The notes beneath the pieces are model-generated. The model saw nothing but the letters and a program-made list of their open reading frames with translations, did not search any database and had not been told where the DNA came from. Both the position numbers and the translations under genes were made by a program. Source: Desulfobacteraceae bacterium (lineage in GTDB: Bacteria; Desulfobacterota; Desulfobacteria; Desulfobacterales; SKZT01). From it: a stretch of 64,000 nt of DNA. Each line of letters begins with the position of its first letter. Within the stretch, counting starts at the first letter, position 1. Shown here piece by piece: positions 20,226 to 29,295 of this stretch. The DNA lies in the NCBI GenBank assembly GCA_011389745.1, contig JAABTQ010000007.1, forward strand, positions 62,001 to 126,000, in the 5' to 3' direction.

Positions 20226-20873
20226 ATTAGAATACGGACAAAATCAAACGATAAATACCACCGCATTCTTGAAGCTGCCGTCAAGGTGTTTGCCAACCAG
20301 GGTTTTTATGAGTCGACCATCGCTCAGATTGCAAGGGAAGCCGGAGTGGCCGACGGTACTATATATCTTTATTTCAAGAACAAAGATGATATTTTGGTTC
20401 AGTTTTTTGAATTTAAAACCAAGCAGGTTTTTGACCGTTTTCAAAAAATAGTTAAAAAGGGTGATAACGCCGTTGAGAAACTGACCCAACTGATCCGAAG
20501 GCATCTTAAAGAATTTGAAAAGGACCAAAACATGGCCGTGGTCTATCAGGCTGAAACCCGGCGCAACAGTCCATTGGTAAAGGACCAGATCAGGCAGATG
20601 TCCAAGATGTATTTGGACATTGTAGCTGAGATTGTCGAGCAGGGTCAGGTAGAGGGATGTTTTCGAAAAGATTTGTATTTGGGGCTGGTCAAACGATATA
20701 TCCTGGGCGCTGTGGAGGAAGTTATCAGCACCTGGATACGTTCCGGTGGAAAGTACGATCTTGTTGCCATGGCTGATCCGCTCGTGGATTTACTCATCCG
20801 TGGGATAGGAATATACGAATTATCCGCAAATAATTTTTTGGGCGATGTGCAAACCAAAAAGCAAGGAGAATGA
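20226..20873 (+). CDS. fadR: TetR-family fatty-acid regulator (FadR-type), probable ATT start
   Basis: This is a 215-residue repressor. The N-terminal helix-turn-helix is clear: RILEAAVKVFANQGF, then IAREAGVADGTIYLYF and KNKDD, as in acyl-CoA-responsive TetR regulators; the C-terminal ligand domain is all-helical. The open frame has no ATG or GTG ahead of the HTH. The first GTG (20286) would delete the first helix, while a perfect GGAGG ends six bases before an in-frame ATT at 20226, just after a stop at 20211. I therefore place the start at ATT, a rare initiation codon known from infC; a sequencing error is the alternative. The gene lies three bases upstream of the acyl-CoA dehydrogenase, so they form an operon. 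Function as a long-chain acyl-CoA sensor is inferred from the operator and neighbours. Confidence 0.8.
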   Translation: MRIRTKSNDKYHRILEAAVKVFANQGFYESTIAQIAREAGVADGTIYLYFKNKDDILVQFFEFKTKQVFDRFQKIVKKGDNAVEKLTQLIRRHLKEFEKDQNMAVVYQAETRRNSPLVKDQIRQMSKMYLDIVAEIVEQGQVEGCFRKDLYLGLVKRYILGAVEEVISTWIRSGGKYDLVAMADPLVDLLIRGIGIYELSANNFLGDVQTKKQGE

Positions 20874-20876
20874 ATC

Positions 20877-22694
20877 ATGGCTCAATTCATATCAGACCGA
20901 AGAGATGTTGATTTTGTCCTTCATGAACAGCTAAATGTCGCTGGTTTAAGTGAAAATGAACTTTTTAAGGAATTTAACAAAAAGACCATCGACATGATTA
21001 TCAACGAGGCTAGAAATTTGGCCATCAAGGAGCTTCTCCCGGCCCAGCAGTTGGGAGACCGTGAAGGATGTCGTTTTGAAAATGGCAATGTGATTGTTCC
21101 TGAATCATTCCAGCGGGTTTACGAGTTGTATAAGGAAGGAGAATGGGTAGCTATGGCCGAAAACCCTGAATGGGGCGGTCAGGGAATGCCGAAAGTTGTG
21201 GCCATGGCGGCGAGTGAGTATTTTGTGGGCGCCAATTGCGCTTTTATGATGTATCCGGGATTGACACATGGTGCCGGAAAGTTGGTTGAAAAATTTGGCA
21301 CTGAAAGACAGAAAAAACTTTTTCTCAAAAACTTATATACCGGCCGGTGGTGCGGCACCATGGTGTTGACAGAACCCGAGGCAGGCTCGGATGTAGGGGC
21401 GTTGACCACAACAGCGGTTAAAAATGACGACGGAACCTACTCATTGACCGGCAATAAGATTTTTATTTCCGGAGGTGAACACAACCTGGCGGAAAACATC
21501 ATTCACCCGGTACTTGCCCGAATTCAGGGAGCTCCGGAGGGAACCAGGGGAATTTCATTATTTCTGGTACCCAAAATATGGGTCAATGATGACGGCACCC
21601 TGGGGGAAAGAAACGATATTGTCTGCACCGGCATTGAAGAAAAAATGGGTATACACGGAAATGCGACTGTTTCCTTATCGCTTGGAAGTAAAGGTAATTG
21701 CCGCGGAATGCTCCTGGGTTCGGAAAACAAGGGCATGAGAGCTATGTTTCTCATGATGAATGAAGCGCGTCAACTGGTAGGCTTGCAAGGATTCGGTTTT
21801 GCAAGCTGCGCATATTTGTATGCACTTAATTATGCACGAGAACGGATACAGGGCAAAGATCTTCTCAAGAGTAATGATCCGGATGCTCCCAGAGTTCCCA
21901 TCATAAATCATCCGGACATTCGTCGCCAGCTTTTAACCATGAAAGTCTATGTGGAGGGCATGAGAAGTCTTCTGTACTACACGGTGCTCTGCGCAGACCT
22001 GGCCAAAATTGCAAAAACCGACGACGATAAAATAAAATACCAGGGATTTGTAGATTTTTTAACCCCCATCGTAAAAGGTTATATGACGGACCGGGCATTT
22101 GAAATCTGCAGTCAGGCTTTGCAAGTCTATGGAGGATATGGATATATCAAAGAATATCCTGTGGAACAGCTTTTGCGAGACTGCAGAATTACCATGATTT
22201 ACGAAGGAACCAACGGTATTCAGGCCATGGATTTGCTGGGAAGAAAACTTCCTATGAACGAAGGAAAGACCGTCATGGGATTTCTCGAGGAGATGCAACA
22301 TACCATTGCCGGAGCCAAAACCCGGGAATCTTTAATTGATTTGACAAAACGGTTTGAAAATGCGGTTGAAATGCTTGGAGATGTGGGAATGCATATGTTC
22401 AAGCTCGCAGGAGGCCGGAAAATTTACAATGCATTTGCATTTGCACATCCGTTCATGGACGTCGTGGGTGATGTGATTATGGCATGGATGCACCTGTGGC
22501 GGGCAGTTGTTGCGACAGAGGCAATGGATAAAGGTGCAAAGAAAAAAGACAAGGAATTTTACGAAGGGCAATTAAAATCCGCCGAATATTTCATCCGAGT
22601 AGTTCTTCCAGTTACCAAAGGACGAATGGAGGCTATTTTAGATGATTGCGGTGCGGCCATTGAAATATCCGAGGATTCTTTTGGCGGAAAATAA
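20877..22694 (+). CDS. Long (605-aa) acyl-CoA dehydrogenase with C-terminal extension
   Basis: This FAD-dependent enzyme introduces the alpha-beta double bond into acyl-CoA thioesters during beta-oxidation and passes electrons to EtfAB. The middle domain has TEPEAGSDVGAL and the GNKIFISGG strand. The C-terminal helical domain carries YGGYGYIKEYPVEQL and the catalytic-base motif IYEGTNGIQ, with Glu443 as the likely base. At 605 residues it belongs to the long subgroup with an extra C-terminal domain of about 150 residues (as in FadE-like and DmdC-like proteins), not the usual 380-residue class. AGGAGA lies about ten bases before the ATG. It is cotranscribed with the TetR regulator upstream. 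The substrate chain length cannot be read from sequence, but linkage to a long-chain acyl-CoA ligase suggests fatty acids. Confidence 0.92.
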   Translation: MAQFISDRRDVDFVLHEQLNVAGLSENELFKEFNKKTIDMIINEARNLAIKELLPAQQLGDREGCRFENGNVIVPESFQRVYELYKEGEWVAMAENPEWGGQGMPKVVAMAASEYFVGANCAFMMYPGLTHGAGKLVEKFGTERQKKLFLKNLYTGRWCGTMVLTEPEAGSDVGALTTTAVKNDDGTYSLTGNKIFISGGEHNLAENIIHPVLARIQGAPEGTRGISLFLVPKIWVNDDGTLGERNDIVCTGIEEKMGIHGNATVSLSLGSKGNCRGMLLGSENKGMRAMFLMMNEARQLVGLQGFGFASCAYLYALNYARERIQGKDLLKSNDPDAPRVPIINHPDIRRQLLTMKVYVEGMRSLLYYTVLCADLAKIAKTDDDKIKYQGFVDFLTPIVKGYMTDRAFEICSQALQVYGGYGYIKEYPVEQLLRDCRITMIYEGTNGIQAMDLLGRKLPMNEGKTVMGFLEEMQHTIAGAKTRESLIDLTKRFENAVEMLGDVGMHMFKLAGGRKIYNAFAFAHPFMDVVGDVIMAWMHLWRAVVATEAMDKGAKKKDKEFYEGQLKSAEYFIRVVLPVTKGRMEAILDDCGAAIEISEDSFGGK

Positions 22695-22720
22695 ATTGGA
22701 TGTTTATTCACTTTTTGTCT

Positions 22721-23037
22721 GTCATTCTGAGGGAGCATGGAATAGCGGGCCAAAGCCTTTAAGGACAATATGTTCCGAAATGTTGCCCGGCACCACGGCG
22801 ATTGAGCCTGGAATTTAAACAGGCACCATTGCAATGGCATTGCCCCAGCAACTTTTTTCCTGGGGGAACGGGCATAGACTGTATAATGGACAACGGGGTT
22901 CACATTGTGCGAATGAATTCGCACCTACAATTGAGCACAAGTCTTTTCACACAAACAGGTTACACTCAAAAAATTCTTCGTCGGCTAATGATCATATGCT
23001 AAACAGTAAAATAAGGTGTTCGCCTTCTCAGAATGAC
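22721..23037. repeat. Intergenic element bounded by inverted GTCATTCTGAG ends
   Basis: The gap between the convergent acyl-CoA dehydrogenase and fadD genes holds no credible ORF. It begins with GTCATTCTGAGGGAGC and ends with the inverse of GTCATTCTGAGAAGGC, an 11-bp perfect terminal inverted match. Inside is an 18-base hairpin at 22907-22924 (GTGCGAAT, GA, ATTCGCAC). Related GTCATTCTGAGRAGGC motifs occur at 44283 and 59031. It resembles a non-autonomous repeat or a composite of REP-like repeats. Confidence 0.45.
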
Positions 23038-23070
23038 GATCAATAAATCCGGCCTGCACCTTAATTTGAA

Positions 23071-24768
23071 TTATTTATCCCCGCGTTTTTGGATCTCTTC
23101 CGCCCGAAGCTCCTTTCTGAGCACTTTGCCTACGTTGGACTTGGGAAGCTCATCTCTGAATTCCACCTCGGTGGGAAGTTTAAATCTGGCCAGTTTGGAT
23201 ACACAGTATTCGATAATTTCTTCTTTGGTGGCGCTTTCACCCTCTTTAAGGACGACAAAAACCTTGACGGCCTCACCCCGTGTCGGGTGCGGAATTCCAA
23301 TGGCACATGCTTCCTGTATCTTGGGATATGCGAAAAGAACTTCATCAATATCACGCGGATACACATTTAAACCGCCCGAAATAATTAAGTCCTTTTTTCG
23401 GTCCACAATATAAAAATAACCTTCTTCATCCATTTTTCCGATGTCTCCGGTCAACAGCCAGCCATCATTTAATACGGCATCGGTTTCATGGGGCATGTTC
23501 CAGTAACCTTTCATGACCTGTGGACCTTTTAAGGCAATCTCACCGGGTTCTCCGACAGGAACATCCGTTTGTCCATCTTCAAGGCTCACCACCCTGCATA
23601 AAGTGTCTGAAATGGGAATGCCGATACTTCCGACTTTTCGCTGTCCCAGAAAAGGATTCACGTGTGTCACAGGTGATGATTCCGTCAAGCCGTAGCCTTC
23701 GATAATGATCGAGCCCGTCTTACTTTCAAAGTCCCGGATGACTTCCAGCGGAAGGGGCGCACTGCCCGAAAAACATCCTTTCAAACAAGTCATATTTGCT
23801 TTTTCGATATCTTTATGGTTGAGCATTCCGATATACATGGTAGGCACCAAAGGGGCAAAAGTCGGCTTGTACTTGCTTATGGCTTCCAGAAGTGGTTGCG
23901 GTTGGGGCTTAGGCACCAGAACATTTCCCCAGCAGGTATAAATAGCAAAGTTCATGACGACGGACAATCCAAACACATGAAAAAACGGCAGCGCTCCCAG
24001 CATGATTTCATGATTTTTACGAAGCGTCGGCAGCCATGCACCGATTTGCTGAACCTGCTTACTTAAGTTGGCATGGGTGAGCATGACCCCTTTTGAAACC
24101 CCGGTGGTTCCACCGGTATACTGATATTGAGCAATATCATCAAAATTCAGCTTCACCTCAGGCGGGGCAGGCGGATATTTTTTTATCAGATCTTTCCACC
24201 GATAAACATGATCGGCGAGTTTGACAGATGCAGCCAGTTTTTTTCTTTTTCCTACCAGAGGAAACAAAAGACTTTTGGGAAAAGGAAGATAATCGCCGAT
24301 GGATGTGTAAACAATTTCCCTGATGCTCGTTTTTTTTCTCAAATCGATCATTCGGTTTCCAAGCAGATCGAGCGTGATCAGTACTTTGGAATTGGAATCG
24401 TTAAACTGGTGCTCAAGTTCCCGGTCTGAATAAAGGGGATTGTTCATCACCACTATACCGCCTATTTTTAAAATGGCGTAATAGGCGGCAACACATGGAA
24501 TAAGGTTTGGAAGTAAAATAGCTACGCGGTCACCCTTTTTAATACCAAAATCGGCCAGACAGGCAGCAAATCTGTCCACCATGTTTTTTAGCCCCTGGAA
24601 AGTTACCTCATACCCCTGAAAGGATAGGGCCATCCGGTCCGGGAAGTTTTTTGCGGTCCTCTCAAGAAAATCCGGAATGCAAATCTTTTCGTAATCGATA
24701 AATTCGGGTACGTTTTTTTCATAATGTGCAACCCATGGCTTATCCTGATAGCTTATTTCTTTTGACAC
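23071..24768 (-). CDS. fadD: Long-chain fatty-acid--CoA ligase
   Basis: This 565-residue AMP-forming acyl-CoA synthetase activates fatty acids with ATP and CoA. It shows the AMP-binding loop YTGGTTGVSKG, the acyl-site region EGYGLTESSPV, the TGDIG motif and the hinge/C-terminal KDLIISGGLNVYP with a late catalytic lysine region (LPKSNVGKVLRKEL). Its length is normal for FadD. The start is a GTG preceded by AAGGAGG about six bases upstream. It is divergent from the FeS oxidoreductase/ETF operon and convergent with the acyl-CoA dehydrogenase, so the cluster provides substrate activation and the first oxidation step. No copy of the 18-bp operator lies directly on its own candidate promoter, but the one at 25003 is only 235 bases upstream of its start. 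Confidence 0.92.
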   Translation of the reverse strand: MSKEISYQDKPWVAHYEKNVPEFIDYEKICIPDFLERTAKNFPDRMALSFQGYEVTFQGLKNMVDRFAACLADFGIKKGDRVAILLPNLIPCVAAYYAILKIGGIVVMNNPLYSDRELEHQFNDSNSKVLITLDLLGNRMIDLRKKTSIREIVYTSIGDYLPFPKSLLFPLVGKRKKLAASVKLADHVYRWKDLIKKYPPAPPEVKLNFDDIAQYQYTGGTTGVSKGVMLTHANLSKQVQQIGAWLPTLRKNHEIMLGALPFFHVFGLSVVMNFAIYTCWGNVLVPKPQPQPLLEAISKYKPTFAPLVPTMYIGMLNHKDIEKANMTCLKGCFSGSAPLPLEVIRDFESKTGSIIIEGYGLTESSPVTHVNPFLGQRKVGSIGIPISDTLCRVVSLEDGQTDVPVGEPGEIALKGPQVMKGYWNMPHETDAVLNDGWLLTGDIGKMDEEGYFYIVDRKKDLIISGGLNVYPRDIDEVLFAYPKIQEACAIGIPHPTRGEAVKVFVVLKEGESATKEEIIEYCVSKLARFKLPTEVEFRDELPKSNVGKVLRKELRAEEIQKRGDK

Positions 24769-24866
24769 GAAAAACCTCCTTAGGTTTCACAGGGTTTGGC
24801 GGGGCGAACAGCTTGAACAGGCCTGTTTTTTGAAACGGAAGGGCAAATTGCATGCCCCATTTTTTT

Positions 24867-24895
24867 TACTTATGATGTATTGAATTGAAAGTCAA
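24867..24895 (-). promoter_or_regulatory. Candidate fadD promoter
   Basis: On the minus strand TTGACT (24890-24895) is followed after 17 bases by TAAGTA (24867-24872). It lies about 100 bases before the fadD GTG. The -35 is good and the -10 is weak, so this is a tentative call. Confidence 0.35.
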
Positions 24896-24975
24896 TAGGC
24901 TTTGTGAGGCGGGTGTTTGGTGATAGGTTTCTGAAGGCATTCCAAGGTGTTATCCTTTTCATTGGCACTTTTTTC

Positions 24976-25020
24976 TTGACAAGGAAAGTTTTTCTTTGAT
25001 ACTGAATGAGTATTCATTCA
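24976..25020 (+). promoter_or_regulatory. Promoter of the FeS oxidoreductase-etfBA operon with FadR-type operator
   Basis: TTGACA (24976-24981) is followed after 17 bases by ATACTG/TACTGA near 24999-25005, and the palindrome TGAATGAGTATTCATTCA occupies 25003-25020. The layout closely copies the fadR promoter: the same -35, the same TTTTCTTTG stretch in the spacer and the same operator over the -10. This places the electron-transfer operon in the same predicted regulon. Confidence 0.72.
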
Positions 25021-25078
25021 TTATAGGTTCGCCAGTTTTCCATCTCAATTTTAAAATACACCAGGTTAAGGAGAAACA

Positions 25079-27154
25079 ATGGAAACAGCGTTGATTTCAC
25101 CGGCAAAGGCAGCATTTCTGGGTATTCCCACAGTGATTTTTTCTTTGATCATACCGGTCGTCGGAGTTGCTGTGTTTGCCTATATCATGGCAAAGCGCCT
25201 GGCACCGCTGGTAAGGGCTTTGCCTGACGAGCGGCTGGATCGCCCCTGCAGGCGACTGGTCGCGGTTCTAAAATATTACTTTGGCCAATATAAACATCCC
25301 CGTTATATAACTGCCGGCATTATCCATATCGCTCTGTTCATAGGTTTTTTCATTATTTCCCTGAGATCGGTTACGCTGGTACTTTCAGGAATTTCCGAGG
25401 GATATCATCTTCCGGGATTCGGAGGTGAACTGGGAGCGGCATATGACATATTGAAAGATTATACGGTTACCGTTATGTTGGTTGTGACCATTGTGGCCAT
25501 GATACGCAGGGGAATTTTTAAACCGGAACGTTATGCCGTACCGCCAAAGTACGGGAAAGATCATACCAAGGAAGCTGTTTTTGTGCTGGCGCTAATTTCG
25601 GGCCTCTTAATTTCGGATTCTTTTTTTGAAGGAAGTCTGGCTGCAGCAAATCTTCAACAAGGTATACATTCGGAATCAATGGTTTTGGGAACTACTCCCT
25701 GGGTAGCTGCCTTGCTGCTAAGCGGGGTTTCAACTGAAAGCCTTCAGTCTATTCATATCGGGGCTTATTTTTCCCATGAATTGATTTTCTTTTTTTTCCT
25801 TTGTTTTTTACCCTTGGGTAAACATTTCCATATCATTACATCTCTTCCCAACGTTTTTATGATGAAATTGGATAAAGGCACTGTCAAACCGGTTCGATGG
25901 GGTGTACCCGACAGCCGGCTGGATGAACTCAAAAATTTCGGTGTCAACAAATTTGAGGATTTTACATGGAAACATATGCTGGATTTTTACTCCTGTGCCG
26001 ACTGCGGCAGGTGCAGTGATCATTGCCCGGCAAATGCGGTAGGACGTCCCCTTTCACCAAGGTTTATCACCATTAAATCCCGGGACTATTCATTCAGGCA
26101 TTATCCTTTACTGGGTGATTTCATAATCAGCAATGAACCATTGATTGGAAACATCCTTGAAGAACATGAAATTTGGTCCTGCACCACATGCGGGGCCTGC
26201 GAGGAAGAATGTCCTGTGATGATCGAGTATATTGATAAAATTGTGGATCTTCGCAGATACATGGTTGAAGAGGGAATGGTGCCACAGTCTCTTCAAAAGC
26301 CCTTGGGGGCCCTGGAAAAACGAGGCAATCCTTACGGGAAAATGGAGCGAAAAAGAGCCGACTGGATAAAGGATAAAAATTTTGCCGATACCTTCAAAGT
26401 AAAGGTGCTTGGCAATGGGGTGAAGGCAGAAACTCTTTTCTTTGTGGACAGTGTGACTTCATTTGATGACCGTATCCAACATATCGGGCGGTCAACGGCC
26501 AGGGTTTTAAGGGCTTGCGGAATTGATTTTGGTATTCTTGGACCTGCCGAGATGGATTCGGGTCATGAGGTGCGCCGGTTTGGTGAAGAAATGCTTTTTC
26601 AGCAGTTAAGAGACAAAAACATTGAAGCCATATCGTCAACCAGAGCAAAAAAGCTTGTTACAGCTGATCCACACGCCTATAATGCTTTAAAAAAAGATTA
26701 TATCGGAATGCCTGAGGTTGAACATATCAGCCAGGTGATTTCGCACGCCCTTGTCGAGAAACGAATCCGTTTAAAACCATTCAAAGAGGAGGGTAGAGTT
26801 TTTACATACCATGATCCATGCTATCTGGGTCGCCATAACGGGTTTTACGACATTCCCCGAAAGGTTATCGATTCCATCGAAGGGCTTAAGCGTGTTGAGA
26901 TGGGCAAACGTTGTAAGGATCGCTCTTTTTGTTGCGGCGGTGGCGGGTTGTACCTGTTTTATGAGCCTATTGAAGAGAAACGTATGGGGCAGGTCAGGGT
27001 GGAAATGGCTGCCGAAGCCGGTGCTGATGTTATCATCACCGCATGCCCTTTTTGCATGATCAATCTGGAGGATGCCGTCAAGACCAGCGGCCTGGAGGGA
27101 AAGATGGAGGTTATTGATTTGGTTGAGTTGGTGGACAGGCATCTTGAAATATAA
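25079..27154 (+). CDS. Membrane FeS oxidoreductase, probable ETF:menaquinone oxidoreductase (EMO-type)
   Basis: This 691-residue protein probably moves electrons from reduced EtfAB to the membrane quinone pool. The N-terminal 260 residues contain about six hydrophobic segments with His residues (for example IHIALF, HIGAYFSHE, KHFHI), resembling the cytochrome b subunit NarI. A soluble part follows with two ferredoxin-type clusters: Cys306/309/312/316 (CADCGRCSDHC) and Cys368/371/374/378 (CTTCGACEEEC). The end has two CCG-type cluster motifs as in heterodisulfide reductase HdrD: Cys581 in DPCYLG, Cys618-Cys619 in FCCGGGG, and ACPFC. This architecture, next to etfBA, matches the DUF224 FeS oxidoreductases proposed as ETF dehydrogenases in syntrophic and sulfate-reducing bacteria. 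The ATG follows AAGGAG. etfB starts 57 bases downstream. Confidence 0.85.
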   Translation: METALISPAKAAFLGIPTVIFSLIIPVVGVAVFAYIMAKRLAPLVRALPDERLDRPCRRLVAVLKYYFGQYKHPRYITAGIIHIALFIGFFIISLRSVTLVLSGISEGYHLPGFGGELGAAYDILKDYTVTVMLVVTIVAMIRRGIFKPERYAVPPKYGKDHTKEAVFVLALISGLLISDSFFEGSLAAANLQQGIHSESMVLGTTPWVAALLLSGVSTESLQSIHIGAYFSHELIFFFFLCFLPLGKHFHIITSLPNVFMMKLDKGTVKPVRWGVPDSRLDELKNFGVNKFEDFTWKHMLDFYSCADCGRCSDHCPANAVGRPLSPRFITIKSRDYSFRHYPLLGDFIISNEPLIGNILEEHEIWSCTTCGACEEECPVMIEYIDKIVDLRRYMVEEGMVPQSLQKPLGALEKRGNPYGKMERKRADWIKDKNFADTFKVKVLGNGVKAETLFFVDSVTSFDDRIQHIGRSTARVLRACGIDFGILGPAEMDSGHEVRRFGEEMLFQQLRDKNIEAISSTRAKKLVTADPHAYNALKKDYIGMPEVEHISQVISHALVEKRIRLKPFKEEGRVFTYHDPCYLGRHNGFYDIPRKVIDSIEGLKRVEMGKRCKDRSFCCGGGGLYLFYEPIEEKRMGQVRVEMAAEAGADVIITACPFCMINLEDAVKTSGLEGKMEVIDLVELVDRHLEI

Positions 27155-27210
27155 ATTCTGTCAATTTGATAAACAAGGCTTTCGCAAGCCAAATTAAACA
27201 GGAGGAGCAT

Positions 27211-28002
27211 ATGGAAATTTTAGTTTGCATTAAAAGGGTTCCTGATACCGCGGAGAATGAGATCGAAGTCAACCGCGATGGCACGGATATTGAGCGGGAT
27301 GATCTTGTTTACTCGGTAAACGAATGGGATAATTATGCTGTCGAGGAGGCCATTCAGATCAGAGATAAGGTTGGCGGAAACGTTACCGTGGTTTCTGTTG
27401 GTGATGAAAATGCCGAAGAAGTGGTCCGGCGGGAGATGGCCATGGGAGCAGATCAGGGTATCCTGTTATCTGACGATGTTTTTGAAGGCTCCGATGGTAA
27501 AGGTGTTGCAACGATTTTGAAAGCTGAAATTGAAAAGGGCAAATATGATCTCATATTGACAGGTGCCCAGGCTGATGACGGCGCAGGACAGGTGGGGGGA
27601 ATGCTGGCCGCAATGCTTGATTGGCCGTTTGCATCACTGGTCAATAAAATCGAAATTAGTGATGATAAAAAGATTTCCGTGGGACGGGAAATTGCCGGCG
27701 GCAACCAGGAAATGAATGAGATGGATTTGCCTTGTGTGCTGTCAATTCAGACAGGTATTAACGAACCCCGCTATGTCGGCATTCGGGGTATCCGAAAAGT
27801 TGCGTCAGTGGATATTCCAGTACACGGCATGGGCGAATTAGGTCTTTCTCCGGATAGAATCGGCAAGGCCGGAGCCAAAGTCAATTGTCTGGATTATTTC
27901 GTGCCTGACCCGGGAGAGGGTGCGGAGATGCTTGAAGGAAGCACCGATGAAATCCTGGATAAACTCGTTGAAATCCTCAAATCCAAAGGAGGGATCAAAT
28001 AA
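27211..28002 (+). CDS. etfB: Electron transfer flavoprotein beta subunit
   Basis: This 263-residue protein is the beta half of the soluble heterodimer that accepts electrons from acyl-CoA dehydrogenases. Family motifs are VCIKRVPDTAENE at the start, NEWDNYAVEEA, LTGAQADDGAGQVGGMLA and the late IRGIRK segment. The ATG at 27211 is chosen because AGGAGG precedes it and the family N-terminus (MEILVCIKRVPD) starts there; an upstream in-frame start adds 15 unrelated residues. Its TAA overlaps the etfA ATG by one base, so the two subunits are translationally coupled. Confidence 0.94.
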   Translation: MEILVCIKRVPDTAENEIEVNRDGTDIERDDLVYSVNEWDNYAVEEAIQIRDKVGGNVTVVSVGDENAEEVVRREMAMGADQGILLSDDVFEGSDGKGVATILKAEIEKGKYDLILTGAQADDGAGQVGGMLAAMLDWPFASLVNKIEISDDKKISVGREIAGGNQEMNEMDLPCVLSIQTGINEPRYVGIRGIRKVASVDIPVHGMGELGLSPDRIGKAGAKVNCLDYFVPDPGEGAEMLEGSTDEILDKLVEILKSKGGIK

Positions 28003-28988
28003 TGTCCGTAAAAATATTTGCCTATATTCTTCATAAAAAAGGGGTTGCTGATGATACAGCTCTGGAACTGCTATCCGCGGCCAAAAAAATTGATCCCAAT
28101 GTTTCTGTTACGGCACTGGTAGCAGGGTCAGGTGACGCGCTTGAAAAAGTGATCACGCAGATTTTACCCTCATTCAACGATGTGTGGAAAATCAGTCACG
28201 ACAGCCTGTCATATGTCATAGCGGAAACCGTTCGCCCCATGCTCGCAAGAATTATCCCCAAAGGAAGTATTGTTCTGGTGCCTCATGAACATTTTGGGAT
28301 GGACCTTGCCCCGGGTCTTTCCATTAAGCTGGAATCTGCTTTTGTCTCGGATGCTATCGATTTTGAAGAAATTATGGATCAGAAAATCAAGCTGGTTCGG
28401 GAAGAATTCAACGGTCAGGTGAGCACCCATGTGGTTTGTGATATATCCCATGGAGCAGTCATTTCCGTTCGCGCCGGAGCATTCAAGCCTGAAGGATCCA
28501 AAACTGGCAAAGGACAGGTTACCGATAAAACATCCGAAGCCATTGAAGGCGGTATTCCCGGCCAAAAACGCCGTTACCTCGAAGTCATAGAAGCCGAAGT
28601 CGGCGATGTGGATATCACCAAATCCGATATCCTGGTTTCCGTTGGAAGGGGTATTGAAGATCAGGACAACCTGGATATCATTCATGAACTGGCTGAAACC
28701 ATCGGTGGGGATGTTTCATGTTCCAGACCCATTGTGGATGCCAAGTGGCTGGATAAATCACGCCAGGTGGGAACATCCGGTAAAATAGTAAAACCCAAGG
28801 TATATATTGCACTGGGTATCAGTGGTTCATTTCAGCACCTTGGAGGCATTAAGGGAGCACCTTTTATAATAGCTGTTAACAAAAACCCGAAGGCCCCTAT
28901 TTTCCAGGTGGCTGATGTGGGTGTCGTCGCTGATATTATTGAATTTGTACCTGCACTGACCCAAAAAGTTCAAGATATTAAAGCTTGA
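28002..28988 (+). CDS. etfA: Electron transfer flavoprotein alpha subunit
   Basis: This 328-residue subunit carries the FAD of EtfAB. The C-terminal FAD-binding domain is intact: VSVGRGIEDQDN, CSRPIVDAKWLDKSRQVG, YIALGISGSFQHLGG and AVNKNPKAPIFQVADVG. There is no extra N-terminal ferredoxin domain of the kind seen in some bifurcating ETFs. It is the last gene of the predicted FadR-controlled operon. Confidence 0.95.
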   Translation: MSVKIFAYILHKKGVADDTALELLSAAKKIDPNVSVTALVAGSGDALEKVITQILPSFNDVWKISHDSLSYVIAETVRPMLARIIPKGSIVLVPHEHFGMDLAPGLSIKLESAFVSDAIDFEEIMDQKIKLVREEFNGQVSTHVVCDISHGAVISVRAGAFKPEGSKTGKGQVTDKTSEAIEGGIPGQKRRYLEVIEAEVGDVDITKSDILVSVGRGIEDQDNLDIIHELAETIGGDVSCSRPIVDAKWLDKSRQVGTSGKIVKPKVYIALGISGSFQHLGGIKGAPFIIAVNKNPKAPIFQVADVGVVADIIEFVPALTQKVQDIKA

Positions 28989-29031
28989 GCGATTTTCCTG
29001 ATTAACTCTTTATTCGGCCATAGGATAACAA

Positions 29032-29269
29032 ATGAAACAGATTGAAGAAAATTATCAACGCATAACAGATGATAAGCGTTTGTTCGATCCGCTTTTGGCA
29101 ATCCCAGGGAGATCTTGCCATTTTTGAAGCAGTGACGGAAATGCTTAATGACTATTTTTTAATTCGAGGACTAAATGCTGACGAGTCCGGACTTCAGAGA
29201 ACTGTTGAAAATTTCGAAAAGCATAAAATTCGCATATCAAATGAGAAGGCCCCCTTTGAGAGTCGATAG
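29032..29269 (+). pseudogene. Small frameshifted ORF, unknown family
   Basis: An ATG preceded by AGGA opens a frame that reads MKQIEENYQRITDDKRLFDP and soon stops. The neighbouring frame continues at once with WQSQGDLAIFEAVTEMLNDY and runs to 29269. One extra base near 29090 would join them into about 79 residues (FDP-x-FWQSQGD). Selenocysteine read-through does not rescue it, because the first frame meets a second stop a few codons on. It may be a decayed gene or a sequencing error. I do not recognise the protein. Confidence 0.35.
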
Positions 29270-29295
29270 TGTGATGTCGACAATCCAAAGTTCTC

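Noticed and set aside
20286-20873. TetR gene starting at the GTG at 20286
   Set aside because: This start removes the first helix of the DNA-binding domain, which is encoded in frame upstream behind a strong GGAGG.
29032-29130. Selenocysteine read-through of the early TGA in the small ORF
   Set aside because: The frame after the TGA meets another stop within a few codons; a frameshift explains the data better.
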